From contig NZ_LXET01000008.1 in assembly GCF_001655005.1 (NCBI RefSeq), positions 15,347 through 79,346 on the forward strand: DNA of 64,000 bases. The letters are read 5' to 3'. Positions 52,041-61,279 of this stretch are shown here, piece by piece. Made by a program: the position numbers and the translations under genes. The notes beneath the pieces are model-generated. The model was not told the origin of the DNA, searched no databases, and saw only the letters and a list, made by a program, of their open reading frames with translations. The stretch comes from Hafnia paralvei ATCC 29927 (GTDB lineage Bacteria > Pseudomonadota > Gammaproteobacteria > Enterobacterales > Enterobacteriaceae). Position 1 is the stretch's first letter, and the number at the start of each line of letters is the position of its first letter.

Positions 52041-53969
52041 ATGGTCATGGCGGACAATTGGCGTGCTTGGGGTATTGGTTTATGTTTAGTCGCTGTGTCC
52101 GGGAGCAGTTTTGCTGACTCTTTGGATGCTCAGCGTCAGCGTTACTTACAGGTGAAACAGGCCTGGGATAGCAACCAGATGATGACGGTTAATCAGCTAA
52201 TGCCAACGCTGCGTGATTATCCTCTCTACCCCTATCTTGAATACCGCCAACTGACACAGGATCTTGGTCAGGCTACGACGATAGAGATTAAAGATTTTAT
52301 CGCCCGCAACCCAACGCTGCCTCCAGCAAAATCGCTGCCAGCTCGCTATGTTAACGAACTCTCACGTCGTCAAGATTGGACTGGGCTACTCGTGTTTAGC
52401 CCTCAACCACCTAAGCCAATTGCCGCGCGTTGTAACTACTACTATGCCCAATATGCAACGGGACATCAGAAGACGGCATGGGATGGGGCGCGTGATATCT
52501 GGCTGAGTGGACAGTCTTTGCCAACAAACTGTGACAAGCTGTTTGATGCTTGGAAAGCGTCTGGCGATCAGACTCCACTGACTGTTCTTGAGCGAATGCG
52601 TTTGGCGCTCAAGAAAGGTAATAACGGCTTAGTGAGTTTCTTAGCTAAGCAATTGCCGGCGGATTATAAAACGATGGGCGATGCGCTAGCGAGTCTACAA
52701 GCCGATCCGCGTAATGTTGAAGCTTTTGCGCGTAATGTTGGTCCAACCGATTTTACCCGTGATGCCACTGAAATTGCTTTCTCGAGTTTAGCGCGTCAGG
52801 ATGCAGACTCAGCCCGAGCAATGTTACCAACGCTGGTTCGCCTGCAGAAGATTGATGCTAAGCAGCGACAGGCCATGGAAGACAGCATTGCGTGGCGATT
52901 AATGGGTAACGATGCAACGACCGAAGATATTCAATGGCGCGATAACGTTATCAAAAATAGCAATAGCGCTTCGTTGATCGAACGGCGCGTACGTTTGGCC
53001 TTGGGTAACGGTAATAAGAAGGAAATCCGAACTTGGCTGGCGTTATTGCCGCAAGACGTGCGCGATAAAGATGAATGGCGTTATTGGAATGCCACGGTGA
53101 TGATTGAGGATGGAAAGCGTAGCGAAGGTGAAAGTATCTTACGTGCGCTAACACAGCAACGCGGCTTTTACCCAATGGTTGCAGCGCAAAAACTGGGGAT
53201 TACTTATCCACTCCAGGTTGAGGTTGCGAATAAACCGACAGCGGCGTTGACGAAAGACCCTGCGATCGATCGTATTCGTGAATTGATGTATTGGAATATG
53301 GACAATACGGCTCGCAGCGAATGGGTTTCACTCGTGAGCAGTAAATCGAAACAGGATCAGGCTGCGCTGGCTCGCTACGCCTATGAACAAAATTGGGCGG
53401 ATCTGAGCGTTCAGGCAACGATCACTGCGAAGCTTTGGGATCATTTAGAAGAGCGTTTCCCAATGGCGTGGCCGCAGCAGTTCCGTCAGGCTACGGAAGA
53501 TAAAGGTATTTCTCAATCTTATGCCATGGCAATTGCTCGTCAGGAAAGTGCTTGGAATCCTAAGGCTCAGTCGCCGGTGGGGGCTAGCGGGCTCATGCAG
53601 GTGATGCCAAAAACCGCCGAGCATACCGCGCAGATGTTTAATCTGAGCAATTATATGAATAGTAGCCAGTTACTGGATCCGGTGACAAATATCCAGATCG
53701 GTACTAGCTATCTAGAATATGTGTATCAAAGTTTGGGGCGTAACCGAATCTTATCTAGCGCAGCGTATAACGCGGGTCCGTCGCGCGTGAATACTTGGCT
53801 TGGAAATACTGGGGGACGCGTTGATGCCGTTGCTTTTATTGAGAGCATTCCTTTTTCTGAAACCCGTGGCTATGTGAAGAATGTTTTGGCCTATGATGCT
53901 TACTATCGCTACTTCATGAAGCGCCCAACCAAAATCTTAACTGACGCAGAGTGGGAGCGCCGTTACTGA
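52041..53969 (+). CDS. slt: Soluble lytic transglycosylase Slt70
   Basis: Periplasmic muramidase that cleaves peptidoglycan to 1,6-anhydro products and clears futile strands. A signal peptide ends near SSFADS; a long superhelical U/L domain precedes the C-terminal catalytic domain with Glu502 in IARQESAWNP, GASGLMQVMPKTA and SSAAYNAGPSRV. 642 aa (E. coli 645). ATG 52041 follows GAGGAAAGG; ATG 52047 is also possible. In E. coli slt also sits beside trpR. Confidence 0.97.
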   Translation: MVMADNWRAWGIGLCLVAVSGSSFADSLDAQRQRYLQVKQAWDSNQMMTVNQLMPTLRDYPLYPYLEYRQLTQDLGQATTIEIKDFIARNPTLPPAKSLPARYVNELSRRQDWTGLLVFSPQPPKPIAARCNYYYAQYATGHQKTAWDGARDIWLSGQSLPTNCDKLFDAWKASGDQTPLTVLERMRLALKKGNNGLVSFLAKQLPADYKTMGDALASLQADPRNVEAFARNVGPTDFTRDATEIAFSSLARQDADSARAMLPTLVRLQKIDAKQRQAMEDSIAWRLMGNDATTEDIQWRDNVIKNSNSASLIERRVRLALGNGNKKEIRTWLALLPQDVRDKDEWRYWNATVMIEDGKRSEGESILRALTQQRGFYPMVAAQKLGITYPLQVEVANKPTAALTKDPAIDRIRELMYWNMDNTARSEWVSLVSSKSKQDQAALARYAYEQNWADLSVQATITAKLWDHLEERFPMAWPQQFRQATEDKGISQSYAMAIARQESAWNPKAQSPVGASGLMQVMPKTAEHTAQMFNLSNYMNSSQLLDPVTNIQIGTSYLEYVYQSLGRNRILSSAAYNAGPSRVNTWLGNTGGRVDAVAFIESIPFSETRGYVKNVLAYDAYYRYFMKRPTKILTDAEWERRY

Positions 53970-53987
53970 TTTCTGTGTTAGGCCGCT

Positions 53988-54035
53988 TTGACTGCGCAAA
54001 CTTTGTGGTATGCTGCCGTACTAGTTAATGAGTAT
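53988..54035 (+). promoter_or_regulatory. trpR promoter and Trp operator
   Basis: -35 TTGACT (53988-53993) and -10 TATGCT (54009-54014) are followed by GTACTAGTTAATGAGTAT (54018-54035), which fits the TrpR operator pattern GTACT-N8-AGTAC with one end mismatch and sits around the start, as at E. coli trpR. It indicates tryptophan-dependent autoregulation. The 15-bp spacer is short. Confidence 0.8.
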
Positions 54036-54063
54036 TTTCTCACCAAGAGTACGGCAGCTAATC

Positions 54064-54390
54064 ATGACAAACCGATCCCTGACCGATCCTGCGCTCAGCG
54101 CACAAGAAAATGATGACTGGCAACGCTTTGTTGAATTGTTAAGGCAGGCGTTTGCCGAAGATTTACAAGGCCCTATGCTTCAGCTATTTTTGACGCCAGA
54201 TGAAAGAACGGCGTTGGCGACGCGGGTGCGAATCATTGAAGAATTGATGAAAGGTGAAATCAGCCAGCGTGAGCTTAAAAGTCAGCTTGGAGCCGGTATT
54301 GCTACTATTACGCGTGGTTCCAATAGCTTGAAAACGGCCCCCGCAGACTTGAAAGCGTGGCTGGAACAGCAACTGCTTTCTGATAAATAA
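54064..54390 (+). CDS. trpR: Trp operon repressor
   Basis: Tryptophan-activated dimeric repressor. The HTH is SQRELKSQLGAGIATITRGSNSLK (about residues 64-87), and the core LTPDERTALATRVRIIEELMKGE is conserved. ATG 54064 gives 108 aa, the E. coli length; the frame opens at 54028 but the extra codons lie in the operator region. N-terminal residues differ from E. coli as usual. Confidence 0.97.
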   Translation: MTNRSLTDPALSAQENDDWQRFVELLRQAFAEDLQGPMLQLFLTPDERTALATRVRIIEELMKGEISQRELKSQLGAGIATITRGSNSLKTAPADLKAWLEQQLLSDK

Positions 54391-54401
54391 AGCCTAGGAA
54401 C

Positions 54402-54429
54402 AACGATGGCACCCTAGAGTGTCATCGTT
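54402..54429. terminator. Stem-loop between trpR and yjjX
   Basis: AACGATGGCAC and GTGTCATCGTT form an 11-bp stem (one G-U) around six bases, between convergent genes. There is no clear T tract on either side, so efficiency is doubtful. Confidence 0.5.
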
Positions 54430-54457
54430 AAATGTTCACAAGCATCTGCGTACGTAA

Positions 54458-54991
54458 TTATTTTTTCACGCAGTTCTGCTGGAAAATTTCATTATGGAAG
54501 GGCACCAGCGCGAGCACTAACGCCTGATGATAGACGCTAGTTCGTGTCAGAATACCATTGGTGAATACGCCGATGGCACCTTCACGGCGACCGATATCAC
54601 TCACTCCGGTAATTCCTTTCATTTCACTGCCTAAGGCGCGGCCTTCGGCAATTCCCTTCAGGATAACTTCGGGTAGCATCAGACTCGCAGAACGTGATTC
54701 ACCACGCATGTGGTGATTTTCAATCGTCATCCACGCGAAGGTCATGTTTTCTTCAATACCGGCCTCAATACCGACCCAAAAATCGGCTTCGGGGCAAACC
54801 TGGCGTGCGCACATGACTCGATGGCGTGAGCCGGTTCGCGTTTCATGATTTCCGATGGGTTGTTCGGGCACTCCACTATCAACTTCAACGCCTTCAATGC
54901 GATACTGGTCATGACCAAAAACATCGTCGAACGCCAGAGAAATAGCCTTAATTTTTGCAGGGTTGGTAGTTGCAGCTACAACATGGTACAT
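54458..54991 (-). CDS. yjjX: Inosine/xanthosine triphosphatase YjjX
   Basis: House-cleaning NTPase that removes ITP/XTP. Family segments are VVAATTNPAKIKAISLAFDDVFG, GVPEQPIGNHETRTGSRHR, FWVGIEAGIE and the C-terminal REGAIGVFTNGILTR. 177 aa (E. coli 170). It is convergent with trpR and divergent from gpmB, as in E. coli. Confidence 0.95.
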   Translation of the reverse strand: MYHVVAATTNPAKIKAISLAFDDVFGHDQYRIEGVEVDSGVPEQPIGNHETRTGSRHRVMCARQVCPEADFWVGIEAGIEENMTFAWMTIENHHMRGESRSASLMLPEVILKGIAEGRALGSEMKGITGVSDIGRREGAIGVFTNGILTRTSVYHQALVLALVPFHNEIFQQNCVKK

Positions 54992-55043
54992 ATGATTTCT
55001 AGCTTCCTTTTAGCGCATTTCTCGCAGTATACGGAAAAAGTAC

Positions 55044-55691
55044 ATGACACAGGTATATCTTATTCGCCACGGTGAAACCGAGTGGAACGCAGAACGCCGG
55101 ATTCAAGGACAATCCAATAGCCCATTAACCGAGTTAGGAGAACTTCAGGCGCGCCAGGTTGCTGCCCGCCTAAGCCAAATGGGGATCACGCATGTGATTG
55201 CGAGTGATTTGGGAAGAACGCGTCAAACGGGGCTAGCTATTGCTGAAGCCTGCGGATGCGAGCTGATTCTCGACTCACGTTTGCGTGAGTTGCATATGGG
55301 CGTATTAGAGGAGCGCTTACTGGATTCACTCACTCCTGAAGAAGAGAAATGGCGTAAGCAGATGGTTGATGGTACGCCTGATGCGCGTATTCCTGAGGGG
55401 GAGAGTATGGCTGAGTTGGCAACACGTATGCGTGCGGCACTCAATAGCTGTCTTGATCTCCCTGCAGGAAGTCAGCCAGCGTTAGTGAGCCATGGTATTG
55501 CGTTAGGGGCATTATTGGGCACGATCTTGGGATTGCCTCCGTACGCCGAGCGACGTTTGCGTCTACGTAACTGTTCTTTATCTCGGGTGGATTACCAGCA
55601 AAGTCCGTGGTTAGCGCCGGGATGGGTGGTTGAAAGCGCAGGTGATATCCATCATTTGGATAGACCTGCGCTTGATGAGATTCAGCGTTAA
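55044..55691 (+). CDS. gpmB: Phosphoglycerate mutase-like phosphatase GpmB
   Basis: Histidine phosphatase superfamily; named phosphoglycerate mutase 2 but mutase activity is doubtful. The catalytic RHG motif is YLIRHGETEWNAERRIQGQ, and the second histidine lies in LVSHGIALGAL. 215 aa as in E. coli. Its stop shares the tetranucleotide TTAA with the stop of the convergent rob gene. Confidence 0.96.
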   Translation: MTQVYLIRHGETEWNAERRIQGQSNSPLTELGELQARQVAARLSQMGITHVIASDLGRTRQTGLAIAEACGCELILDSRLRELHMGVLEERLLDSLTPEEEKWRKQMVDGTPDARIPEGESMAELATRMRAALNSCLDLPAGSQPALVSHGIALGALLGTILGLPPYAERRLRLRNCSLSRVDYQQSPWLAPGWVVESAGDIHHLDRPALDEIQR

Positions 55692-56566
55692 TCTTCTTCG
55701 CGACGAATCGGAATAAGATACTCGCAGCAGATGTGTTGAGGCGGACGCTGCGAGGAATCTGCCTGTGGGTGGAAACGTTCGATATCGTAGCCTTTGCGAC
55801 GCACCAGATTCAGCGTTGGCAGCGTAGTGCCATAGAGACCTAGGATAAAGTCCTGAAATCCTTCCGCTGGGCCGTTATAACAGAATTGTGCATATTCTCC
55901 ACCCAGCAGCGTGATGGATTGCACTTCCTTGGTGACATCTGGCGGTAGGTGCTGAATTTCAAGCGCAGTGGTATACAGCACTTCCTGCTCGTCATCTTTT
56001 TCTAGACTGGCACGAGAATGATGCAGGCCATAAAGCACCGGTGGCAGATTTTTCACATCATGCAGGAAATCATGCCAAAACTGGCTACGTAATTCGGTAC
56101 GCACTTTGCTGATTTGTTCTAGTGTGCAGGTATAACATTGAGTGATACCAACCAGCGATGTACTTGGTAGCGTAATAAACTCAGGTTGAACCAAATTGCT
56201 CAATCCCAGACGAATTGGCGGGCACATACCGTAAGCGTGCCAATCTTCCGCACGGCGATACAGTGCAGGGGTTTGGTTAAATTGCTTTTTAAAGGCTCTG
56301 GTGAATGTTTGCTGTGAGTCAAAACGGTACTGTAGCGCAATATCCAGAATGGGGCGGCTCGTTAGGCGTAGCGCGACAGCGGCCTTAGATAAACGGCGGG
56401 CGCGAATGTAGGCGCCTATTGCCTGTCCGGTCACTTCTTTAAACATCCGTTGCAGGTGCCATTTAGAATATCCCGCTTTGGCTGCAACGTTATCGAGCGA
56501 TAAAGGTTGGTCCAAATGTCCTTCCAACCAACTTAACAGGTCACGAATAATACTGGCCTGATCCAT
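55688..56566 (-). CDS. rob: Right-oriC-binding transcriptional activator Rob
   Basis: AraC-family activator of the marA/soxS/rob regulon (efflux, solvent and superoxide tolerance). Two N-terminal HTH motifs (about residues 8-105: LDNVAAKAGYSKWHLQRMFKEVTG; ILDIALQYRFDSQQTFTRAFKKQF) precede a GyrI-like ligand-binding domain. 292 aa (E. coli 289). The 211 bp up to creA hold its promoter. Confidence 0.96.
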   Translation of the reverse strand: MDQASIIRDLLSWLEGHLDQPLSLDNVAAKAGYSKWHLQRMFKEVTGQAIGAYIRARRLSKAAVALRLTSRPILDIALQYRFDSQQTFTRAFKKQFNQTPALYRRAEDWHAYGMCPPIRLGLSNLVQPEFITLPSTSLVGITQCYTCTLEQISKVRTELRSQFWHDFLHDVKNLPPVLYGLHHSRASLEKDDEQEVLYTTALEIQHLPPDVTKEVQSITLLGGEYAQFCYNGPAEGFQDFILGLYGTTLPTLNLVRRKGYDIERFHPQADSSQRPPQHICCEYLIPIRREED

Positions 56567-56777
56567 AGAGCATCCTCAAAAGCAGTAATGAACTTAAATA
56601 GCAACTGAGCGGCATGATAGCAATTTTTTTGGCCTTAGACTTATATTAAGGTTTTTTCAGTGCAAAGAGTGCTATGCAGACGTGAGCTGTAATGTAAAAT
56701 TTATATAATTTATACGTTGTGCAATTAAGTTCGTAATATTAATAACTATCGTGATTATAAGTATCAGAGGTACTTAG

Positions 56778-57287
56778 GTGAACAAATATTTTGTAGGCAT
56801 ATGTTTCTCCGTCGCTGCGGCCTTTACATCCGCTCATGCTGAGCAGATTGGCTCAGTTGATACGGTATTTAAAATTTTGGGGCCAGACCACAAAATCGTG
56901 GTAGAGGCATTTGATGACCCTGATATTAAAAACGTCACGTGCTATATCAGCCGAGCGAAAACTGGAGGAATTAAAGGTGGTTTAGGGCTGGCTGAAGATA
57001 CTGCTGATGCCGCAATCTCCTGTCAGCAGGTGGGGCCGATAGCGATAAGCGAGAAGATTAAGAACAAAAAATCTGACGGAGAAGTGGTATTTCGTAAGCG
57101 GACATCCCTCGTCTTTAAAAAGCTACAGGTAGTTCGCTTTTATGATCCAGCTCGTAACGCATTGGTTTATCTGACTTACTCTGACAAAGTTGTAGATGGT
57201 TCGCCAAAAAATGCGATCAGTGCGGTGCCAATTATGCCGTGGGCAACGCCTGAAACCAGCGTATCTGCAGCACCTGCAGCTCAGTGA
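56778..57287 (+). CDS. creA: Exported protein CreA
   Basis: Periplasmic protein of unknown function. A signal peptide (MNKYFVGICFSVAAAFTSAHA) precedes the highly conserved body IGSVDTVFKILGPDHKIVVEAFDDPD, GGIKGGLGLAEDTADAAISCQQVGPI and GSPKNAISAVPIMPW. It starts at GTG with GAGG seven bases before. In E. coli creA begins creABCD; here no creB, creC or creD follows and proS is next, convergent. Confidence 0.95.
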   Translation: MNKYFVGICFSVAAAFTSAHAEQIGSVDTVFKILGPDHKIVVEAFDDPDIKNVTCYISRAKTGGIKGGLGLAEDTADAAISCQQVGPIAISEKIKNKKSDGEVVFRKRTSLVFKKLQVVRFYDPARNALVYLTYSDKVVDGSPKNAISAVPIMPWATPETSVSAAPAAQ

Positions 57288-57316
57288 AATAGTGTCAAAC
57301 TGAAAAACACTATTAC

Positions 57317-57346
57317 AAAAAAGGCCGACATTGCTGTCGGCCTTTG
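57317..57346. terminator. Bidirectional terminator creA / proS
   Basis: AAAAAAGGCCGACA-TTGC-TGTCGGCCTTTGTGTTT between convergent genes. Confidence 0.9.
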
Positions 57347-57366
57347 TGTTTACTGAAAGAGATATC

Positions 57367-59085
57367 TTAGCGTTTGATTTGAGCCAGCAGGAAATCTTCG
57401 ATTTCGCCGGTTTTAATCATTTGCTTTTCACCGTTGCGGCGGTTTTTATATTCAATCTCATCGCTATCAAGGTTGCGGTCGCCGATAACAACGGTGTGAG
57501 GTACACCAATCAGTTCCATATCGGCAAACATCACGCCTGGGCGCTCTTTACGGTCATCCATGATGACGTCGATACCTTTAGAGCGCAGGCTGTTGTACAG
57601 CGACTCCGCCAGATCTTTCACGCGGAAAGATTTATGCATGTTCATTGGCAGGATAGCCACTTGGAACGGTGCAATAGCGTCAGGCCAGATGATGCCGCGT
57701 TCGTCATGGTTTTGCTCAATCGCGGCTGCAACCACGCGAGTCACCCCGATCCCGTAACAACCCATCGTCATAAGCTGGTTACGACCATCTTCACCCTGTA
57801 CGGTAGCTTTGAGTGCTTCGGTATATTTTGTACCTAATTGGAAAATATGCCCGACTTCAATCCCGCGTTTGATAAGCAGTGTACCCTTGCCATCTGGGCT
57901 TGGATCGCCTTCAACCACGTTACGGATATCTGCTACTAGGGGTAATGGCAAATCGCGTTCCCAGTTGATACCAAAGTAGTGTTTTCCGTCGATATTTGCA
58001 CCTGCGCCGAAATCGCTCATCATGGCGACAGTACGATCGGCAACAACAGGAACGGCCATGTTGATAGGTCCTAGAGAGCCTGGTCCTGCGTTTACGACTG
58101 TGCGAATTTCAGCTTCCGTTGCAAACGTCAGTGGGCTGGCAACCATCTCCAGTTTTTCTGCTTTTACTTCGTTGAGTTCGTGATCGCCGCGAACCAACAG
58201 GGCAACCAGTGTGTGGCCGCTCTCTTTAGTTGCATGAACCAGCAGAGTTTTGACCGTTTTCTCAATTGGCAGATTGAATTGCTCAGTCAGTTCCGCAATA
58301 GTTTTGGCATTAGGGGTATCAACAATACGCAGCTCTTCTGTTGGCGCAGCGCGTTCACCCTTAGGTGCTACGGCCTCGGCCAGCTCAATGTTTGCTGCGA
58401 AATCAGACTCGCTGGAGAACACGACGTCATCTTCACCGCTTTGTGCCAGAACTTGGAATTCGTGAGAAGCGTTGCCGCCGATAGAGCCGGTATCGGCTTG
58501 CACTGGGCGGAAATCCAAATCCATGCGACTAAAGATTTTGCTGTAGGCAGCAAACATCTTGTCGTAGGTTTCCTGTAGAGATTCCTGAGACGTGTGGAAA
58601 GAGTATGCATCTTTCATCACGAACTCACGTGAACGCATCACGCCGAAACGTGGGCGAACTTCATCGCGGAATTTTGTCTGGATCTGGAAGAAATTTAACG
58701 GCAGCTGTTTATAAGAGCTGATCTCGTTACGCACCATATCGGTGATCACTTCTTCGTGAGTTGGGCCTAATACAAATGGACGTTCTCCGCGATCGACAAA
58801 GCGCAGCAGCTCTGGACCATACTGTTCCCAACGACCACTTTCCTGCCACAGATCCGCCGGTTGAACCACGGGCATGGAAACTTCGATTGCGCCGGCGTTG
58901 TTCATCTCTTCACGGACGATGTTTTCAACTTTTTTCAGAACACGCAGACCGGTAGGCATCCAGGTATACAGACCGGAGGCGAGTTTACGGATCATTCCGG
59001 CACGTAGCATCAGTTGATGACTGATAACTTCGGCGTCGGCTGGAGTCTCCTTCAGAGTGGAGAGCAAGTATTGGCTTGTACGCAT
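57367..59085 (-). CDS. proS: Prolyl-tRNA synthetase
   Basis: Class II aminoacyl-tRNA synthetase, bacterial type with an editing (INS) domain. Motif 1 lies around GLRVLKKVENIVREEMNNAGAIEV, motif 2 includes FRDEVRPRFGVMRSREFVMKDAYSF, and motif 3 GCYGIGVTRVVAAA; the YbaK-like insert spans about residues 230-390. ATG 59085 gives 572 aa, the E. coli length; the upstream open frame is not conserved. trmO and rcsF lie upstream. Confidence 0.98.
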   Translation of the reverse strand: MRTSQYLLSTLKETPADAEVISHQLMLRAGMIRKLASGLYTWMPTGLRVLKKVENIVREEMNNAGAIEVSMPVVQPADLWQESGRWEQYGPELLRFVDRGERPFVLGPTHEEVITDMVRNEISSYKQLPLNFFQIQTKFRDEVRPRFGVMRSREFVMKDAYSFHTSQESLQETYDKMFAAYSKIFSRMDLDFRPVQADTGSIGGNASHEFQVLAQSGEDDVVFSSESDFAANIELAEAVAPKGERAAPTEELRIVDTPNAKTIAELTEQFNLPIEKTVKTLLVHATKESGHTLVALLVRGDHELNEVKAEKLEMVASPLTFATEAEIRTVVNAGPGSLGPINMAVPVVADRTVAMMSDFGAGANIDGKHYFGINWERDLPLPLVADIRNVVEGDPSPDGKGTLLIKRGIEVGHIFQLGTKYTEALKATVQGEDGRNQLMTMGCYGIGVTRVVAAAIEQNHDERGIIWPDAIAPFQVAILPMNMHKSFRVKDLAESLYNSLRSKGIDVIMDDRKERPGVMFADMELIGVPHTVVIGDRNLDSDEIEYKNRRNGEKQMIKTGEIEDFLLAQIKR

Positions 59086-59206
59086 GTGTATATGTTCCGT
59101 TAGAACGCAGTATGTATCAGACCGTCGGGATAAGGCGGCCAAAATAAAGAAAAGTGGCTTAGTTTATCAGTGACGGCGGGTTGTCAAAAGAGAAGGGCGT
59201 GAAAAT

Positions 59207-59914
59207 CTAGACCGAATTCAGGTCTATTACCTCGGTTATGCCATCTTTTACCTGCCAACGCACGTTAAAATCCAGCAGATGAACGGCATAAACGCGTTCT
59301 TCATTCTCACCTTTTCGATAAGCTGGGCGTGGATCTTGAGCCAACACTTGCCGAATAAATCGCTCTAAATGGGGATAACGCGAACGCTGCTGCAGGATTT
59401 GCTGTTGGGCAACGTCAGAGAAAACGACGCACATATCTGCCAGTGGTGCATTTTGAGCAAAACCACCACGCGCCTGTGGCTGACTTTCTGCAAACGGTAG
59501 ATAAGGTTTGATATCAATAACCGGTGTACCGTCGACCAAATCAAGACTGCCTAGTTTCAAACAAACCTTACTGCCTTGAGTTTCAACTGATTTCAGTTCG
59601 ACCAAAGACATGCCAATAGGATTAGGGCGGAAGGTTGAACGCGTAGCAAATACACCCATCCGCATATTTCCACCTAAACGAGGTGGCCTAACCGTTGGAC
59701 GCCAGCCACCGTCCATTGTTTGATGGAAAACAAACATGATCCACAGATGGCTGAATTCCTCTAATCCGCGCACCGACTCTGGCTGATTATAAGGTGCGAT
59801 AAGCTCCAGTTCGCCACCGCCGTCTTCAACCAGTCCTGGCTGACGTGGAATCGCGAACTTTTCTTTATAGGGCGATCGAATCAGCCCGATAGTATTGAAA
59901 GAAAACTGACTCAT
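59207..59914 (-). CDS. trmO: tRNA t6A37 N6-methyltransferase TrmO
   Basis: Makes m6t6A37 in tRNA-Thr(GGU) using SAM through a beta-barrel fold (TsaA/YaeB family). Conserved segments are IGLIRSPYKEKFAIPRQPGLV, LEEFSHLWIMFVFH, RSTFRPNPIGMSLVEL and DGTPVIDIKPYLPFAE. 235 aa as in E. coli. It overlaps the rcsF stop by 4 bp. Confidence 0.96.
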   Translation of the reverse strand: MSQFSFNTIGLIRSPYKEKFAIPRQPGLVEDGGGELELIAPYNQPESVRGLEEFSHLWIMFVFHQTMDGGWRPTVRPPRLGGNMRMGVFATRSTFRPNPIGMSLVELKSVETQGSKVCLKLGSLDLVDGTPVIDIKPYLPFAESQPQARGGFAQNAPLADMCVVFSDVAQQQILQQRSRYPHLERFIRQVLAQDPRPAYRKGENEERVYAVHLLDFNVRWQVKDGITEVIDLNSV

Positions 59915-60330
59915 TGCTGAGAAACGTTTAACGCGGAACCTTTACATACCGCTTGCTGGTAGCAACTCGGTGTGTCTGTCACGATTTCGCATTGATGCAG
60001 TAGCACGGCGTTTGCTTTCATCGTCGATGCTTTTATTTGCATGCGTTTACGCGCGGTTGCCAAATTAGGTGCAGCGTCTTGAGCTGTGGCCTGACAAACG
60101 CTGCCGGTCACTTCCCCTAAATCACGAAAAGGTTTGCCGACCAAGTCTTCTGCATTTTCATAGACTTTGACTGGACGAGCTCGTTGCTGAGTGGTTTTTG
60201 TCGTTTTGGTTGTATTCGTCTGTGTTTTCACAGGTTCAACGGGTGTCTTAGTTTCTGATTTTGTGTGCAGCAAAGAGCAGCCGGACAAAGCCAAGGAGGC
60301 AGCGAGCAAGCATAAAGGTAATGCGCGCAT
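59911..60330 (-). CDS. rcsF: Rcs stress-sensing outer-membrane lipoprotein RcsF
   Basis: Lipoprotein that senses envelope damage and activates the Rcs phosphorelay. The lipobox is LALSGCS (Cys18), followed by a Thr/Lys-rich linker of about 40 residues and the signalling domain with four cysteines (SVCQ, LHQCEI, SCYQQ, AVCKG) that form the nonconsecutive disulfides. 139 aa (E. coli 134). It overlaps trmO by 4 bp. Confidence 0.96.
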   Translation of the reverse strand: MRALPLCLLAASLALSGCSLLHTKSETKTPVEPVKTQTNTTKTTKTTQQRARPVKVYENAEDLVGKPFRDLGEVTGSVCQATAQDAAPNLATARKRMQIKASTMKANAVLLHQCEIVTDTPSCYQQAVCKGSALNVSQQ

Positions 60331-60443
60331 AAATATTTCCTGATTTTTATAAAGAGGTTGCTATTGAATCAAGGTATGACAGAAATGACAAGACGGGCAT
60401 AAGCCCGTCTTGAAGATATTACTCGATATATTGAGTAGAGCAA

Positions 60444-61259
60444 TTACCAGCCTTTAACTGCGCCGCCGTTAAAGATTTTGTTTGCGGCTTCGTAGACTTC
60501 ATCGGACTGATACGCTTGAACAAATTTCTTCACGTTTTCCGCATCTTTGTTGTCCTCACGGGCAACGATCAGGTTTACGTATGGAGAATCTTTATCTTCG
60601 ACAAAAATACCATCTTTTGCTGGAGTCAGCCCAATCTGGCTAGCATAGGTCGTATTAATAACGGCCAGTGCGATTTGAGCGTCATCCAGAGAGCGTGGCA
60701 GTTGTGGAGCTTCCAACTCGACCAATTTCAGCTTCTTCGGATTCTCGGTTACATCTAGCACGGTTGGCAGTAAGCCGATACCATCTTTCAGCTTTATCAA
60801 GCCCACTTTTTGCAGCAGCAGCAGAGAACGGCCAAGGTTAGTTGGGTCGTTTGGTAATGCGACCTGGGAACCGTCCTGCAGCTCGCTCAGAGATTTGATT
60901 TTCTTTGAATAGCCCGCGATTGGGTAAACGAAGGTGCTGCCAACTGGAACCAGTTTGTAGCCACGATCTTTGATCTGCTGATCCAGATAAGGTTTATGTT
61001 GGAAAGCATTCGCGTCGATATCACCTTTACTCAGTGCTTCGTTTGGCAAAACGTAATCGTTAAAGGTAACCAGCTCTACATCAAGGCCATATTTGTCTTT
61101 GGCAACTTTCTGCGCAACCTCAGCAACCTGCTGTTCTGCACCGACAATAACGCCCACTTTAATATGGTTTGGATCTTTTTCTTCCTGACCACAGCCCGCC
61201 AGCGCCAGAGAACCCAGAAGTGCGCCAACGACAGCAATCGACTTAAACTTTAGTGACAT
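60444..61259 (-). CDS. metQ: Methionine-binding lipoprotein MetQ
   Basis: Substrate-binding lipoprotein of the D/L-methionine ABC importer. The lipobox is SLALAGC (Cys23); NlpA-type segments are IKVGVIVGAEQQVAEVAQKVA, DIDANAFQHKPYLDQQ and ALPNDPTNLGRSLLLLQ. ATG 61259 gives 271 aa, the E. coli length. The frame is open back to 61406 only because it reads through the repeat-bearing metI-metQ spacer. Confidence 0.97.
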   Translation of the reverse strand: MSLKFKSIAVVGALLGSLALAGCGQEEKDPNHIKVGVIVGAEQQVAEVAQKVAKDKYGLDVELVTFNDYVLPNEALSKGDIDANAFQHKPYLDQQIKDRGYKLVPVGSTFVYPIAGYSKKIKSLSELQDGSQVALPNDPTNLGRSLLLLQKVGLIKLKDGIGLLPTVLDVTENPKKLKLVELEAPQLPRSLDDAQIALAVINTTYASQIGLTPAKDGIFVEDKDSPYVNLIVAREDNKDAENVKKFVQAYQSDEVYEAANKIFNGGAVKGW

Positions 61260-61279
61260 ACCCGTATCCTTCTTTTGAC

